From positions 1,054,001 through 1,118,000 of the forward strand of contig NZ_MKXO01000001.1 in assembly GCF_001766415.1 (NCBI RefSeq): a stretch of 64,000 nucleotides of DNA, in the 5' to 3' direction. This stretch comes from Exiguobacterium aurantiacum (GTDB lineage Bacteria; Bacillota; Bacilli; Exiguobacteriales; Exiguobacteriaceae). Positions 22,341-30,938 of this stretch are shown here, piece by piece (position 1 is the first letter of the stretch; each line of letters begins with the position of its first letter). The notes beneath the pieces were generated by a model that saw only the letters and a list, made by a program, of their open reading frames with translations, had not been told where the DNA came from and did not search any database. A program made the translations under genes and the position numbers.

Positions 22341-23693
22341 TCAGATCATATCCTCGTCTTTGAAAGATTTTGTCCGACGGAACTGGATGACGGCTAGTGT
22401 CATGATGAAGAATGACAAGATGAGCGTGATCGCAGCCGCAAGTCCGTATTGCGGGTTGGCCCCGAGCGACAATTTGTAAATCCATGAAATCAAGATGTCG
22501 GTACCACCGGCAGTTTGTCCTGGGACAGCCGGCCCACCACCGTTGAAGAGATAGATGATGTTAAAGTTGTTAAAGTTGAACGTGAACTGCGTGATGAGAA
22601 TCGGTGCTGTTGCGAACAAGAGCATCGGCAATGTGATCAGACGGAACTTATCAAAGATGTTCGCGCCGTCAATCGTCGCAGCTTCATACAAGTCACCCGG
22701 GATCGACTGCAAGACACCGGTCATGAGCGTCATGATGAACGGGAAACCGAGCCACCATTGAATCAAGATGAGCGCACTACGTGTCGCTGTCGGGTCGGTC
22801 ATCCAGCTAATCGGATCGAGACCGAAGGCCGGCAGGATTGTCGTATTGAACACACCGAACGACTCGTTGAACATCGAGCGGAAAATCAAGATCGTGATGA
22901 ACGCTGGTACGGCCCATGACAAGATCAAGATTGAACGGAACAAGCGACGGAACCGAAGTCCTTCTTGGTTCAACAGAACGGCAAGGAAAATCCCGATCGC
23001 GATGACACCGACCGTTGAAGCTACCGTCCAGACGAGCGTCCAACCGAGAACGCCGACGAACGTGTCGCGCCAAATGTCGATTTCAAAGATGCGCGTAAAG
23101 TTTTCGAACCCGATCCACTCGACGAGTTTTGCCGGTGGCGCGTTGTTGTAACGATAGTTCGTGAACGCGATCAAGAACGTAAAGATCAGCGGCAACACGA
23201 CTGTGAAGACGAGCAAGATAAGCGACGGGATCAACATCAAGTATGGGAATCCATGGTCGCGCAAGTTGCGAAGTTGCACTTGGAACGTTGGCACGTTTAG
23301 GTGCTGATCACGAATGCGACCGACTCGGTAAGCGTCACGAATGTTCCAAATGTAGAACGCGATACCGAAGAACAGTAAGATTATTGCGACAATACCTTCT
23401 ACCATCAAGAAGATGGAGTGGTCGTTACGAGGTCCTGCTACTTCGCCAAGCGTGATCAATCCCCAAAGGCCACCACGGTCACCAGGTCCGGCGCCCGCCC
23501 CTTTGAAAAACAGATCGTAGTTTACTGCAAAATAAGACATGATGACGATAAAGAATGCGATCGCCTTCGCACGTTGGTTGTTATAGAACTGCCCAGCTCC
23601 CGGAATGATCGAGAGTAATGCGGCGTTCCGAGCATGATTGGTCGGTTTGTCCGGTCGTTGTTCCGGTGTTTTTGGGTTCGGAATTGAAGCCAT
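22341..23693 (-). CDS. malF: Maltodextrin ABC transporter permease MalF/MdxF
   Basis: A 450-residue permease, longer than MalG as usual. An N-terminal pair of helices (SIIPGAGQFYNNQRAKAIAFF and the segment near 105-125) precedes a large soluble linker. Six core helices follow, with the EAA motif DLYEAATIDGANIFDKFRLITLPML. The ATG at 23693 is preferred because AAAGGAG is nine bases upstream; the in-frame TTG six bases earlier is too close. An operator-like palindrome and a strong hairpin lie between malE and malF. Confidence 0.94.
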   Translation of the reverse strand: MASIPNPKTPEQRPDKPTNHARNAALLSIIPGAGQFYNNQRAKAIAFFIVIMSYFAVNYDLFFKGAGAGPGDRGGLWGLITLGEVAGPRNDHSIFLMVEGIVAIILLFFGIAFYIWNIRDAYRVGRIRDQHLNVPTFQVQLRNLRDHGFPYLMLIPSLILLVFTVVLPLIFTFLIAFTNYRYNNAPPAKLVEWIGFENFTRIFEIDIWRDTFVGVLGWTLVWTVASTVGVIAIGIFLAVLLNQEGLRFRRLFRSILILSWAVPAFITILIFRSMFNESFGVFNTTILPAFGLDPISWMTDPTATRSALILIQWWLGFPFIMTLMTGVLQSIPGDLYEAATIDGANIFDKFRLITLPMLLFATAPILITQFTFNFNNFNIIYLFNGGGPAVPGQTAGGTDILISWIYKLSLGANPQYGLAAAITLILSFFIMTLAVIQFRRTKSFKDEDMI

Positions 23694-23728
23694 CCTCAAT
23701 TTCTCCTTTCAATTTGAGCAAATCAATC

Positions 23729-23744
23729 GAGCAAGCGTTTGCTC
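23729..23744. promoter_or_regulatory. MalR-type operator between malE and malF
   Basis: GAGCAAGCGTTTGCTC is an almost perfect 16-bp palindrome. It is nested in a longer inverted repeat TTGAGCAAA (23714-23722)/TTTGCTCAA (23738-23746), so it can act as a DNA operator, an RNA stem, or both. Confidence 0.5.
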
Positions 23745-23760
23745 AATTTCAGAAAATGAG

Positions 23761-23784
23761 GGGGAACGCCATTTGGCGTACCCC
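23761..23784 (-). repeat. Intercistronic hairpin downstream of malE
   Basis: GGGG-A-ACGCC pairs with GGCGT-A-CCCC around ATTT. There is no T tract, so it more likely protects the malE mRNA 3' end, keeping binding protein in excess over permease, than terminates fully. Confidence 0.6.
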
Positions 23785-23798
23785 GTCATTTCACATCC

Positions 23799-25064
23799 TT
23801 ATTGGTTGTTTGCTTGGATTTGTTGCTCGATGACTTTAACAGCATCGTCAGCTGATTTTTGTGCATCTTGCTTGCCAGTCGCTACGAGCTGAAGCGCTTG
23901 TGCCATTGGCTCCCAAACTTGTCCCATTTCAGGAATGTTAGGCATTGGGATTGCATTTGTCGCTTGATCGAATACCGCTTTCGCAACTTCGTTCGCCGTG
24001 ATTGTCTCATTCGACTCGAGTGCTGCTACCGGTGGGATCTCGTTGTATGCTTCAAACATTTTCAATGCGTTCTCTTCGTTTGTAAGTTCTGCGAGGAACA
24101 TTTCAGCCCACTCTTGGTTCTCAGTGTACGCAGAGAGTGCATATGTTTTCACACCCATGAACGTCTTGATTGGCTCACCGTTCGGAAGTGTTGGCATTGC
24201 CGCTGCTCCGAGGTTGACGCCAGCATCTTGGTAACCAGCAACAGCCCAAGGTCCGTTCATAACTGTGTGTGCTTTCTTCTCAGTGAAGAGTTGGTCCATC
24301 GCTTGGCCGCCAGACTCGCCGATCAACCCTTTAGGGAAGAGGCCTTCTTGGTACCATTTGCCGATGTAGTCGAATCCTTCGACTGCGCCTTCATTGTTCA
24401 AGCCGATGTCGGTTGGGTCGAGCGCGCCGCCGTCTTCTTTGAAGACGTAACCGCCGAAGCCTGCAACTACACCGTGAGCGAAGTAGAAGTTATCCCAAAG
24501 ACCGAGGAAACCGTACTCGCCTTTGTCTTTAAGATCTGTAGACAGCTTGTAAAGGTCGTCCATTGAAGCAGGAGCTTCTGAAACCAAATCCTTGTTGTAC
24601 ATGAGGACTGGTGTCTCAACTGATTTAGGATAGCCGTAAGCTTGTCCGTCGAACATGACAGCCGATTTCGAAGCATCTGTGAACGCTTCGAGCGCGCCTT
24701 CGTCAGCGAGCGGATTCAAGTGACCTTGGTCAGCGATCGTGCCGATTTGGTCGTGCGGTACGAGAACGATATCTGGACCTTTACCAGCCGGGCCGTCAAG
24801 CGCCAACTTGTCTTTTTGGTCCGTCATTTGAACTTCGACGACTTCTACTGCGACGCCGTGTTCTTCTTCAAACGCTTTCGCAACTTCTTTCGTCGTTTCC
24901 GACTTTTCAATATCTTCCCAAATTACGATTTTTTCTGGCTTGTTCTCGCTAGTAGAACCGCCTTCGTTAGTAGAACCGTTATCCGTACCGCCACCACATG
25001 CAGCAAGTGCACCGAAAGCTAATACTGCCGTTGAAAGTCCTGCTACCATTTTTTTCATCTTCAT
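23799..25064 (-). CDS. malE: Maltodextrin-binding lipoprotein MalE/MdxE
   Basis: A 421-residue extracellular solute-binding protein of the maltose type (SBP family 1). The signal peptide ends in the lipobox LAAC-G near residue 22, so it is lipid-anchored. A Gly/Ser/Asn-rich linker follows, then KIVIWEDIEKSETTKEVAKAFEEEHG. The ligand-site region KAHTVMNGPWAV is typical of MalE. The ATG at 25064 follows GGGGAGG; frames upstream of it add a non-signal sequence. First gene of the mal operon, under a strong promoter with LacI-type sites. Confidence 0.95.
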   Translation of the reverse strand: MKMKKMVAGLSTAVLAFGALAACGGGTDNGSTNEGGSTSENKPEKIVIWEDIEKSETTKEVAKAFEEEHGVAVEVVEVQMTDQKDKLALDGPAGKGPDIVLVPHDQIGTIADQGHLNPLADEGALEAFTDASKSAVMFDGQAYGYPKSVETPVLMYNKDLVSEAPASMDDLYKLSTDLKDKGEYGFLGLWDNFYFAHGVVAGFGGYVFKEDGGALDPTDIGLNNEGAVEGFDYIGKWYQEGLFPKGLIGESGGQAMDQLFTEKKAHTVMNGPWAVAGYQDAGVNLGAAAMPTLPNGEPIKTFMGVKTYALSAYTENQEWAEMFLAELTNEENALKMFEAYNEIPPVAALESNETITANEVAKAVFDQATNAIPMPNIPEMGQVWEPMAQALQLVATGKQDAQKSADDAVKVIEQQIQANNQ

Positions 25065-25162
25065 GATGAAAAACCTCCCCAAGGAAATTAGTATGGTCAG
25101 ATTTGCGCACACGTACTGAACGACTGATTTTAATCAACTCCGCTACGAAATCAGCCATTCAG

Positions 25163-25176
25163 TGAAAACGTTTGCA
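25163..25176. promoter_or_regulatory. cre/MalR-like site in malE leader
   Basis: TGAAAACGTTTGCA matches the cre consensus at 13 of 14 and also the MalR-like core. It lies just downstream of the predicted malE transcription start. Confidence 0.55.
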
Positions 25177-25193
25177 TCCTCACCTCAATTTTT

Positions 25194-25221
25194 ATTATAC
25201 AGTTGTGTAAGCGTTTTACAA
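25194..25221 (-). promoter_or_regulatory. malE (mal operon) promoter
   Basis: Minus-strand TTGTAA (25221-25216), 16 bp and a perfect TATAAT (25199-25194). Confidence 0.7.
25206..25220. promoter_or_regulatory. cre-like palindrome inside the malE promoter
   Basis: TGTAAGCGTTTTACA has TGTAA/TTACA arms and the central CG of CcpA/LacI sites, one base longer than a standard cre. It occupies the -35/-10 spacer. Confidence 0.5.
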
Positions 25222-25348
25222 GACTTTTTTTTTCAATTTTTTCTCGTAGGTATCCCATTTATCTCTTTTTCAACGTTTATGCGTTCAATTGTTCAATAAT
25301 TGTCGTGAGCAGTGATTGACAAAATGTAACCGCTTTATTACCCTTTGC

Positions 25349-25368
25349 TTGAGCAAACGTTTTCGCAA
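25349..25368. promoter_or_regulatory. MalR-type operator before the cyclomaltodextrinase gene
   Basis: TTGAGCAAACGTTTTCGCAA shares the TTGAGCAA arm with the malE-malF site and has the ACGT centre. It lies about 70 bp before the start of the divergent 25438 gene. The 372-bp gap between the two genes holds these sites and the promoters and no further gene. Confidence 0.5.
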
Positions 25369-25437
25369 CGGTTGTTTCTTTTCTGAACAGACAGTGTAAA
25401 ATGGTTACAACCCCAATCGAGAAAGGAACGATTTCAC

Positions 25438-27222
25438 TTGATCAAAGAAGCTATTTATCATCGCGCCATGTCCCCTTTCGTTTATAAATACGACCGGGAA
25501 ACGATCCATATTCGGTTTCATACGAAAAGAAATGATATCCAATCTGTTGACTTAATTTGGAATGACCCATACGACTGGCATTCAGAAGACCCGGCGATGT
25601 GGAACTTTGACCCGGACAAGCCGAGCTACTGGCGCACGTTCGAGACACCAATGGAACAAATCGGCCACGACGACCAATACGACTACTGGTTCATCGCGAT
25701 CAAGCCGCCGTTCCGTCGCCTCCGTTACGGGTTCCGGCTCCATGACGGCAACGAGACGGCCGTCTATACGGAAAAAGGCTGGTTCGAAGATAAACCGCTC
25801 GACGATACGGGTTATTACTTCTGTGTCCCGTTCATCAACCCGATCGACATCTTCCACGCCCCGTCATGGGTCAAAGACACGGTCTGGTATCAAATCTTCC
25901 CTGACCGGTTCGCGAACGGAGACGCGTCACTCGATCCTGAAGGGACGCTCGCCTGGAACAGCACTGAGCCAACGATCACAAACTTCTTCGGTGGCGACTT
26001 CCAAGGCATCATCGATCATATGGACCACATCGTCGAACTCGGAATCACCGGCATTTACTTCTGCCCGATCTTCAAAGCGACGACGAACCATAAATACGAC
26101 ACGCTCGATTATATGGAAATCGACCCGCAGTTCGGGACGAAAGAGCAGTTCAAACAATTGGTCGACTTGCTTCATGAGAACGGGATCAAAGTCATGCTCG
26201 ATGCGGTGTTCAATCACGTCGGCTACAACCATCCTTGGTTCTTAGACGTCGTCGAGAACGGGCCTCATTCCGAGTATCGCGACTGGTTCTATCTCCGCGA
26301 CTTCCCGATCGAGACGGCACCGAAGCCGAACTACGATACGTTCGCTTTCGAGAAGAACATGCCGAAGATCAACACCGAACACCCGGCGTTGAAAGCTTAT
26401 CTATTAGATGTGGCCCGTTATTGGGTCGAAGAGTTCGGCATCGACGGTTGGCGCTTAGACGTCGCGAACGAGGTCGACCACGCGTTCTGGCGTGACTTCC
26501 GTCGCACTGTAAAAGAAGCGAACCCCGAAGCGTACATCCTCGGTGAGATTTGGCACGATGCCCAACCGTGGCTTCAAGGCGACCAGTTCGATGCGGTCAT
26601 GAACTATCCGTTCACGAACGCGAGCTTAAACTACTTCGCGCTCGATCGGACGACGGCGTCACAGTTCCGGGACGAGTTGACGCGTGTCGAGATGATGAAC
26701 ACGATGAACGTGAACGAAGTGACGTTCAACTTGATCGACTCTCATGACACCCCACGGGCCCTCACTCGGGCAAAAGGGCATAAAGGGAAGTTCAAACTCC
26801 TCATGACTTCGATGCTCACGTATACGGGTAGCCCATGTATTTACTATGGTGATGAGATCGGGCTCGAAGGCGAGCAAGATCCGGGCTGCCGCCGCTGCAT
26901 GCCGTGGGACGAGGCCGAGGAAGACCGTAACTTGTTCCGCTTCGTCCAGAAATTGATTCAGCTCCGCAAAGATCACCCGGTGCTCGCGAACGGCGGATCG
27001 TACCGGTTCAACCTCGTCGACGATGAAGACAACGCCCTCATCGTCGAACGGAGCTCGAAAGACGAGACGTATTTGATCTACTTCAATAACTCAGATACGG
27101 TGTCTACGCTCAACCCGCTCTGGCATACAGGTGGTGCCCACGATTTACTGAACGACCGGGACGTAGACTCACTTGAAATCGAACTTGCACCGTATGGCAC
27201 TTCCATTCTGAAACTAAAATGA
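25438..27222 (+). CDS. Cyclomaltodextrinase/neopullulanase/maltogenic amylase (GH13_20)
   Basis: A 594-residue cytosolic GH13 enzyme with no signal peptide. The N-terminal beta-domain (about residues 1-125) characteristic of subfamily 20 opens IKEAIYHRAMSPFVYKYD. The barrel carries DAVFNHVG, GWRLDVANEV (nucleophile), YILGEIWHDA (acid/base) and NLIDSHDTPR. It would hydrolyse imported maltodextrins or cyclodextrins to maltose, the substrate of MapA. Start TTG at 25438 is chosen because the family N-terminus begins there and AAAGGA is suitably placed; the next ATG would cut ten conserved residues. It is divergent from malE, with a MalR-like site between. Confidence 0.92.
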   Translation: MIKEAIYHRAMSPFVYKYDRETIHIRFHTKRNDIQSVDLIWNDPYDWHSEDPAMWNFDPDKPSYWRTFETPMEQIGHDDQYDYWFIAIKPPFRRLRYGFRLHDGNETAVYTEKGWFEDKPLDDTGYYFCVPFINPIDIFHAPSWVKDTVWYQIFPDRFANGDASLDPEGTLAWNSTEPTITNFFGGDFQGIIDHMDHIVELGITGIYFCPIFKATTNHKYDTLDYMEIDPQFGTKEQFKQLVDLLHENGIKVMLDAVFNHVGYNHPWFLDVVENGPHSEYRDWFYLRDFPIETAPKPNYDTFAFEKNMPKINTEHPALKAYLLDVARYWVEEFGIDGWRLDVANEVDHAFWRDFRRTVKEANPEAYILGEIWHDAQPWLQGDQFDAVMNYPFTNASLNYFALDRTTASQFRDELTRVEMMNTMNVNEVTFNLIDSHDTPRALTRAKGHKGKFKLLMTSMLTYTGSPCIYYGDEIGLEGEQDPGCRRCMPWDEAEEDRNLFRFVQKLIQLRKDHPVLANGGSYRFNLVDDEDNALIVERSSKDETYLIYFNNSDTVSTLNPLWHTGGAHDLLNDRDVDSLEIELAPYGTSILKLK

Positions 27223-27231
27223 CGGCGTTTG

Positions 27232-27260
27232 ACCACCCATTTGCTTGGGTGGTTATTTTT
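27232..27260 (+). terminator. Terminator of the cyclomaltodextrinase gene
   Basis: ACCACCCA (27232-27239) pairs with TGGGTGGT (27246-27253), followed by TATTTTT. Confidence 0.88.
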
Positions 27261-27380
27261 GTTGGAAATAATTTAGTAAACCCCCTTTCTTTTTCATTTC
27301 AAAAGGAGTAACATGACCATTGTAATTTTTAAAAGATAAATATTTCATATAAAGAATTTTTGAACAAAAGGGGAACATTC

Positions 27381-28739
27381 ATGCCAACCAAAGACACCGA
27401 ACAGCTCAGCCTATTTAAAATCTCGTGGCCGATCTTCATCGAGCTCGCGCTCCACATGGGGACCGGGATCATCGCCACGCTCATGCTCGCCCAGTATTCC
27501 GATGCCGCCGCTTCCGCGGTCGGCGTCGCCAACCAATTGTTGAACGTCTTCTTAATCGTCTTTAGCGTCACCTCCGTCGGCGCGACGATCTTGATCGGTC
27601 AGGCGATCGGTGCCGGTCGGATGAAGAAGAGCCGGGACTTTGCCCGCTCTGCCGTCAGCTTGAACATGTGGCTCGGCGTCGTCATGGTCGTCGTCGTCTT
27701 CTTGTTCGGCGAGACGTTCCTTCGCTTGTTCGGTCTGTCGGATGAACTGTTCGACTACGGCTTGTTGTTCTTGCAGATCGTCGGCTTATCGCTCTTCACC
27801 GAAGCGCTCATCATGGCGCTCAGCGCGGTGTTACGCAGCCACGGCATGACGAAACACGCCATGCTCGCGACGCTTTTGATCGATGTCATCACGGCAGCAG
27901 GAGCCATGCTCGCCGTGACAGGCTGGTTCGGTCTCCCGGTGACGGGTGTCGCCGGTGTCGCCTGGGCCATCGTTATCGCTCGTTTGTCGGCCATGGTGCT
28001 GTTGTTTTGGATCGTCAAACGCCGCCTCATGATGCGGTTCCCGCTCAAAGAGTTGATCCGTCCAAAACGCGATGATATTCAAGCACTCTTACAAATCGGT
28101 GTTCCTTCGGCAGGAGAGAACTTATCGTACCAGTTTTCACAAATTGTCATCACCGGCTTCATCGCGACGATGGGTGACGCCTCCCTCGCCGCTCGCGTCT
28201 ACGTGATGAACTTATCGATGCTCGCATTTTTGTTCACGGTCGCCATCGCCCAAGGGACACAGCTATTGATTGCCCGCGACGTCGGCGGGAAGCGGTTCAA
28301 GGAGGCGTATACCCGGGCAGTCCGGACGTTGAAAATCGCCATGTTCTCTTCGCTCGTCGCCTCGCTCGGCCTCGCCGTGTTCGGGAAATCCTTGCTCGGC
28401 TTGTTCACGTCGAACCCGGACATCATCGCCGTCGGTATCCCGATCCTATGGGCGACGCTTATTCTTGAGCCGGGTCGTGCCATGAACATCGTTCTGATGG
28501 GGTCACTCAAGTCGGTCGGAGACGTCCGCTTCCCGGTCATGATTGGGATCGCCTCGATGTGGGGCGTCGCCGTCGTCTTCAGTTACTTGTTCGGGATTCA
28601 AATGGGACTCGGTGTGCTCGGGATTTGGCTTGCGTTCTCGCTCGACGAGTGGTTCCGCGGCTTCTTCGCTTTCCGACGGTGGAAGTACGGCAAGTGGCAA
28701 CAAAAAGGCTTCCAGTTCGAAGCCAAACCATCCTCTTGA
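27381..28739 (+). CDS. MATE-family multidrug/Na+ antiporter
   Basis: A 452-residue, twelve-helix transporter in two pseudo-symmetric halves. The N-terminus has QLSLFKISWPIFIELALHMG, and SVGATILIGQAIGAGRMKKS is the MATE signature between helices 2 and 3; NIVLMGSLKSVGDVRFP belongs to the second half. It exports cationic drugs or metabolites with Na+ or H+. ATG at 27381 after AAAGGGGAA; an in-frame TTG seven codons earlier is not favoured. Monocistronic, ending in a bidirectional terminator. Confidence 0.92.
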   Translation: MPTKDTEQLSLFKISWPIFIELALHMGTGIIATLMLAQYSDAAASAVGVANQLLNVFLIVFSVTSVGATILIGQAIGAGRMKKSRDFARSAVSLNMWLGVVMVVVVFLFGETFLRLFGLSDELFDYGLLFLQIVGLSLFTEALIMALSAVLRSHGMTKHAMLATLLIDVITAAGAMLAVTGWFGLPVTGVAGVAWAIVIARLSAMVLLFWIVKRRLMMRFPLKELIRPKRDDIQALLQIGVPSAGENLSYQFSQIVITGFIATMGDASLAARVYVMNLSMLAFLFTVAIAQGTQLLIARDVGGKRFKEAYTRAVRTLKIAMFSSLVASLGLAVFGKSLLGLFTSNPDIIAVGIPILWATLILEPGRAMNIVLMGSLKSVGDVRFPVMIGIASMWGVAVVFSYLFGIQMGLGVLGIWLAFSLDEWFRGFFAFRRWKYGKWQQKGFQFEAKPSS

Positions 28740-28745
28740 ACGAAT

Positions 28746-28784
28746 AAGGGAAGCGGTCAACACGACCGCTTCCCTTATTTTTTA
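28746..28784. terminator. Bidirectional terminator, MATE gene / enoyl-CoA hydratase
   Basis: AAGGGAAGCGGTC (28746-28758) pairs with GACCGCTTCCCTT (28764-28776), followed by ATTTTTT. It overlaps the stop of the convergent gene. Confidence 0.93.
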
Positions 28785-29512
28785 CTTAAAAATGCTTGCA
28801 TCGCCCGTTGATGAACCTCGGTCTTGCCGCATTCCCGTTGCCAGTGGATCTCTTGCGCGAGCCCGTCTTCAAACGATGACTCGCGAAGGAGCGCCTTCAT
28901 CCCTTGTACGGCCGTCGGTGATTTTGCCGCGAGCGTCTCGGCGTAGGCCGTGAGACGGGCAAGATACGCCTCATCCTCGATCAGTTCAGTGACGAGACCG
29001 AACGCCTCAGCCCGTTCGGCGTCGATCGTGCTGCCGCTCCACATCCAATCGAGCGCGACGTCTTGGCGCATCAAACGACGCAAATGATATGGCCCACCGG
29101 CGTCGGCGACGAGGCCGATCTTGATGAACGCCGAGCTGAACTTCGTCGAACGGGCGACGAGGCGAACGTCGGCCGCAAGCGCCAGACTGAGTCCTGCCCC
29201 AGCGACGACACCGTGGATGCCGGCAATGATTGGCTTCTGGCAATCCGAGAGTGCCCGGACGAGCGGATGGTAGACGTCTTCTAAATACGTGCCATAATCG
29301 GCGTCACTCTCGATCGTCAAATCTTGACCGGACGAGAAGGCGCGCCCTTCCCCGATCAGCACGATGACCCGGACCGATTCGTCGGCTTCAAGTTGTTCGA
29401 GCGCCTGTCTCGCTTCGCGCAACAACGTCTCGTTCAGCGCGTTCAATTTTTCCGGACGGTTCCATTTGAGCCAGCCTACCCCGTTGTGCCGTTCCACTTG
29501 AATTGTTTCCAT
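28775..29512 (-). CDS. Enoyl-CoA hydratase/isomerase family protein
   Basis: A 245-residue crotonase. The oxyanion-hole segments are GEGRAFSSGQDL (near 53-64) and GIHGVVAGAGLSLALAAD (near 97-114). At the usual acid/base positions the protein has Gly/Ala and Asp (VADAGGPYHL) rather than the two Glu of ECH1. This resembles PaaG-type isomerases more than strict hydratases, and Asp in VADAG would be the isomerase base. A FadR-like operator lies upstream, matching the one before the acyl-CoA ligase gene at 62.5 kb, so a fatty-acid degradation role is inferred. ATG behind AAAGGGGGA. Confidence 0.9.
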   Translation of the reverse strand: METIQVERHNGVGWLKWNRPEKLNALNETLLREARQALEQLEADESVRVIVLIGEGRAFSSGQDLTIESDADYGTYLEDVYHPLVRALSDCQKPIIAGIHGVVAGAGLSLALAADVRLVARSTKFSSAFIKIGLVADAGGPYHLRRLMRQDVALDWMWSGSTIDAERAEAFGLVTELIEDEAYLARLTAYAETLAAKSPTAVQGMKALLRESSFEDGLAQEIHWQRECGKTEVHQRAMQAFLSKK

Positions 29513-29534
29513 GAAATAATCCCCCTTTAAAAAA

Positions 29535-29551
29535 ATGAATCACTGTTCATT
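29535..29551. promoter_or_regulatory. FadR-like operator upstream of enoyl-CoA hydratase
   Basis: ATGAATCACTGTTCATT resembles the Bacillus FadR palindrome TGAATGANTANTCATTCA. It is 23 bp before the start codon. Confidence 0.5.
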
Positions 29552-29665
29552 TCTCTATCGGTCATTCTGTTTCCTTCCTGACACCAAAACTTTTCAAGTT
29601 CGATTGCCCGACGCTACCACTATTTGCTATTCTTAGGGGAGTCGTTCAACGAAAGGGTGGGACTG

Positions 29666-30130
29666 GTGCAACTGACGAATGCCGCAAGACAATTAAAACA
29701 ACGGAACATCCCGTTCACTTATCTTTCTTATGTAGTGGATGAGTCCGATGTCTCCGCAAAACATGTCGCCGCATCACTCGATAAGCCGCTCGACCAACTG
29801 TATAAGACGATTTGCCTCGAGAACGAGCAACGGAAGTACGCCTTCTTCCTCATCTCAGGAGATTTAGATATTGATTTAAAGGCGGCCGCTAAAGCGTGGG
29901 GCGCGAAGAAAGCGGCGCCCGTCCCGATGAAAGAGCTTGAAGCGCTGACCGGCTATATCCGCGGCGGCGTCTCACCGATCGGAGCGAAAAAGCGCTTCCC
30001 TGTCTTCTTGCATGACAGCGCGAAACAAAAAGACAAGATCATCATCTCGGCCGGAAAACGTGGCTATCAAATCGAATTAACACCGGACGACTTGATCCAC
30101 TTCACGGACGGCCGCTGGTTCACACAATGA
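29666..30130 (+). CDS. ybaK: Cys-tRNA(Pro) deacylase, YbaK type
   Basis: A 154-residue YbaK/INS-domain protein that hydrolyses misacylated Cys-tRNA(Pro), a translation quality-control step. Recognisable segments are SAKHVAASLDKPLDQLYKTIC, FFLISGDLDIDLKAAAKAWGAKKA and LTGYIRGGVSPIGAKKRFPVF, the last holding the conserved GGVSP loop. GTG at 29666 is used, with AAAGGGTGG upstream; the frame extends further back without family resemblance. It is followed 19 bp later by pssA, so the two probably form an operon. Confidence 0.9.
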   Translation: MQLTNAARQLKQRNIPFTYLSYVVDESDVSAKHVAASLDKPLDQLYKTICLENEQRKYAFFLISGDLDIDLKAAAKAWGAKKAAPVPMKELEALTGYIRGGVSPIGAKKRFPVFLHDSAKQKDKIIISAGKRGYQIELTPDDLIHFTDGRWFTQ

Positions 30131-30149
30131 CAAAGATGGAGGCAATACT

Positions 30150-30848
30150 ATGTGGAAAGAACGAATCCGATCGTGGGTTCCTAACTCATTTACATTCGGT
30201 AACTTATTTTGTGGCGTCCTCGCCATCGTCTACGCCGCGCGTGGCGATTTCTCGAATGCGACACTCCTGATCATCATCGCGATGATGCTCGACAGCCTCG
30301 ACGGCCGTCTCGCCCGTATGCTCGGGGTAGACGGTGACTTCGGAAAAGAGCTTGATTCGCTCGCTGACGTCGTCACGTTCGGCGTCGCCCCGGCGCTGCT
30401 CGCTTACTATACGTTCTTTATCGATTACGGAAACTACGGGCTCTTCTTCGCCGCCCTATTCCCGCTCTTCGGCGCCTATCGCCTAGCCCGGTTCAACTTG
30501 TCGGCGACGAACGTCACGGCCAGCTATTTCTCAGGTGTCCCGATCACGGCAGCCGGTGGATTGCTCGCCGTCGTGACGACGTTTGGCGACCGCGTCAACG
30601 AACTGCTCACCCCGATCTTCTTTACCGGTCTCGCCTTGCTCATGGTGAGCCGGGTTCGTATTCCGAGTTTTAAAGACGTGCCGTTGCCGCGTCACTCGTT
30701 CATCATCACGTTCAGTCTCGTCTATTTGACGTATATGACGTTCGCCCGGTGGAAAGAATGGCCGACATTTTGGTTCATCGCCATCCCGTTCTACATCTTG
30801 TTCATCGCTTTCTCATTTGTGAAAAAACGGAAGCGCATGGCGAATTGA
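30150..30848 (+). CDS. pssA: CDP-diacylglycerol-serine O-phosphatidyltransferase
   Basis: A 232-residue integral membrane enzyme making phosphatidylserine from CDP-diacylglycerol and serine, the substrate of Psd. The CDP-alcohol phosphotransferase motif is complete: D-x2-DG-x2-AR-x8-G-x3-D-x3-D runs from DSLDGRLAR to KELDSLAD (about residues 47-70). Six or more helices follow, and the basic tail KKRKRMAN is cytosolic. ATG behind GGAGG. A terminator directly follows. Confidence 0.95.
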   Translation: MWKERIRSWVPNSFTFGNLFCGVLAIVYAARGDFSNATLLIIIAMMLDSLDGRLARMLGVDGDFGKELDSLADVVTFGVAPALLAYYTFFIDYGNYGLFFAALFPLFGAYRLARFNLSATNVTASYFSGVPITAAGGLLAVVTTFGDRVNELLTPIFFTGLALLMVSRVRIPSFKDVPLPRHSFIITFSLVYLTYMTFARWKEWPTFWFIAIPFYILFIAFSFVKKRKRMAN

Positions 30849-30849
30849 T

Positions 30850-30877
30850 GAGTCCCTCTAGCAGGGGCTCTTTTTTT
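30850..30877 (+). terminator. Terminator of ybaK-pssA
   Basis: GAGTCCCT (30850-30857) pairs with AGGGGCTC (30863-30870), one wobble, followed by seven T. Confidence 0.9.
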
Positions 30878-30938
30878 GTGCATGCATTCATTAGACGGAT
30901 GTCGAAAACCTCTTTAGAATAGAAGGTGAGGTGATTTG

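Noticed and set aside
23859-24566. 235-codon plus-strand frame opposite malE
   Set aside because: Cys- and His-rich shadow of the malE frame, with no ribosome site and no recognisable domain.
27223-27380. Possible riboswitch or leader before the MATE gene
   Set aside because: Besides the upstream gene's terminator the region is AT-rich, with no conserved aptamer pattern or anti-terminator pairing that I could find.
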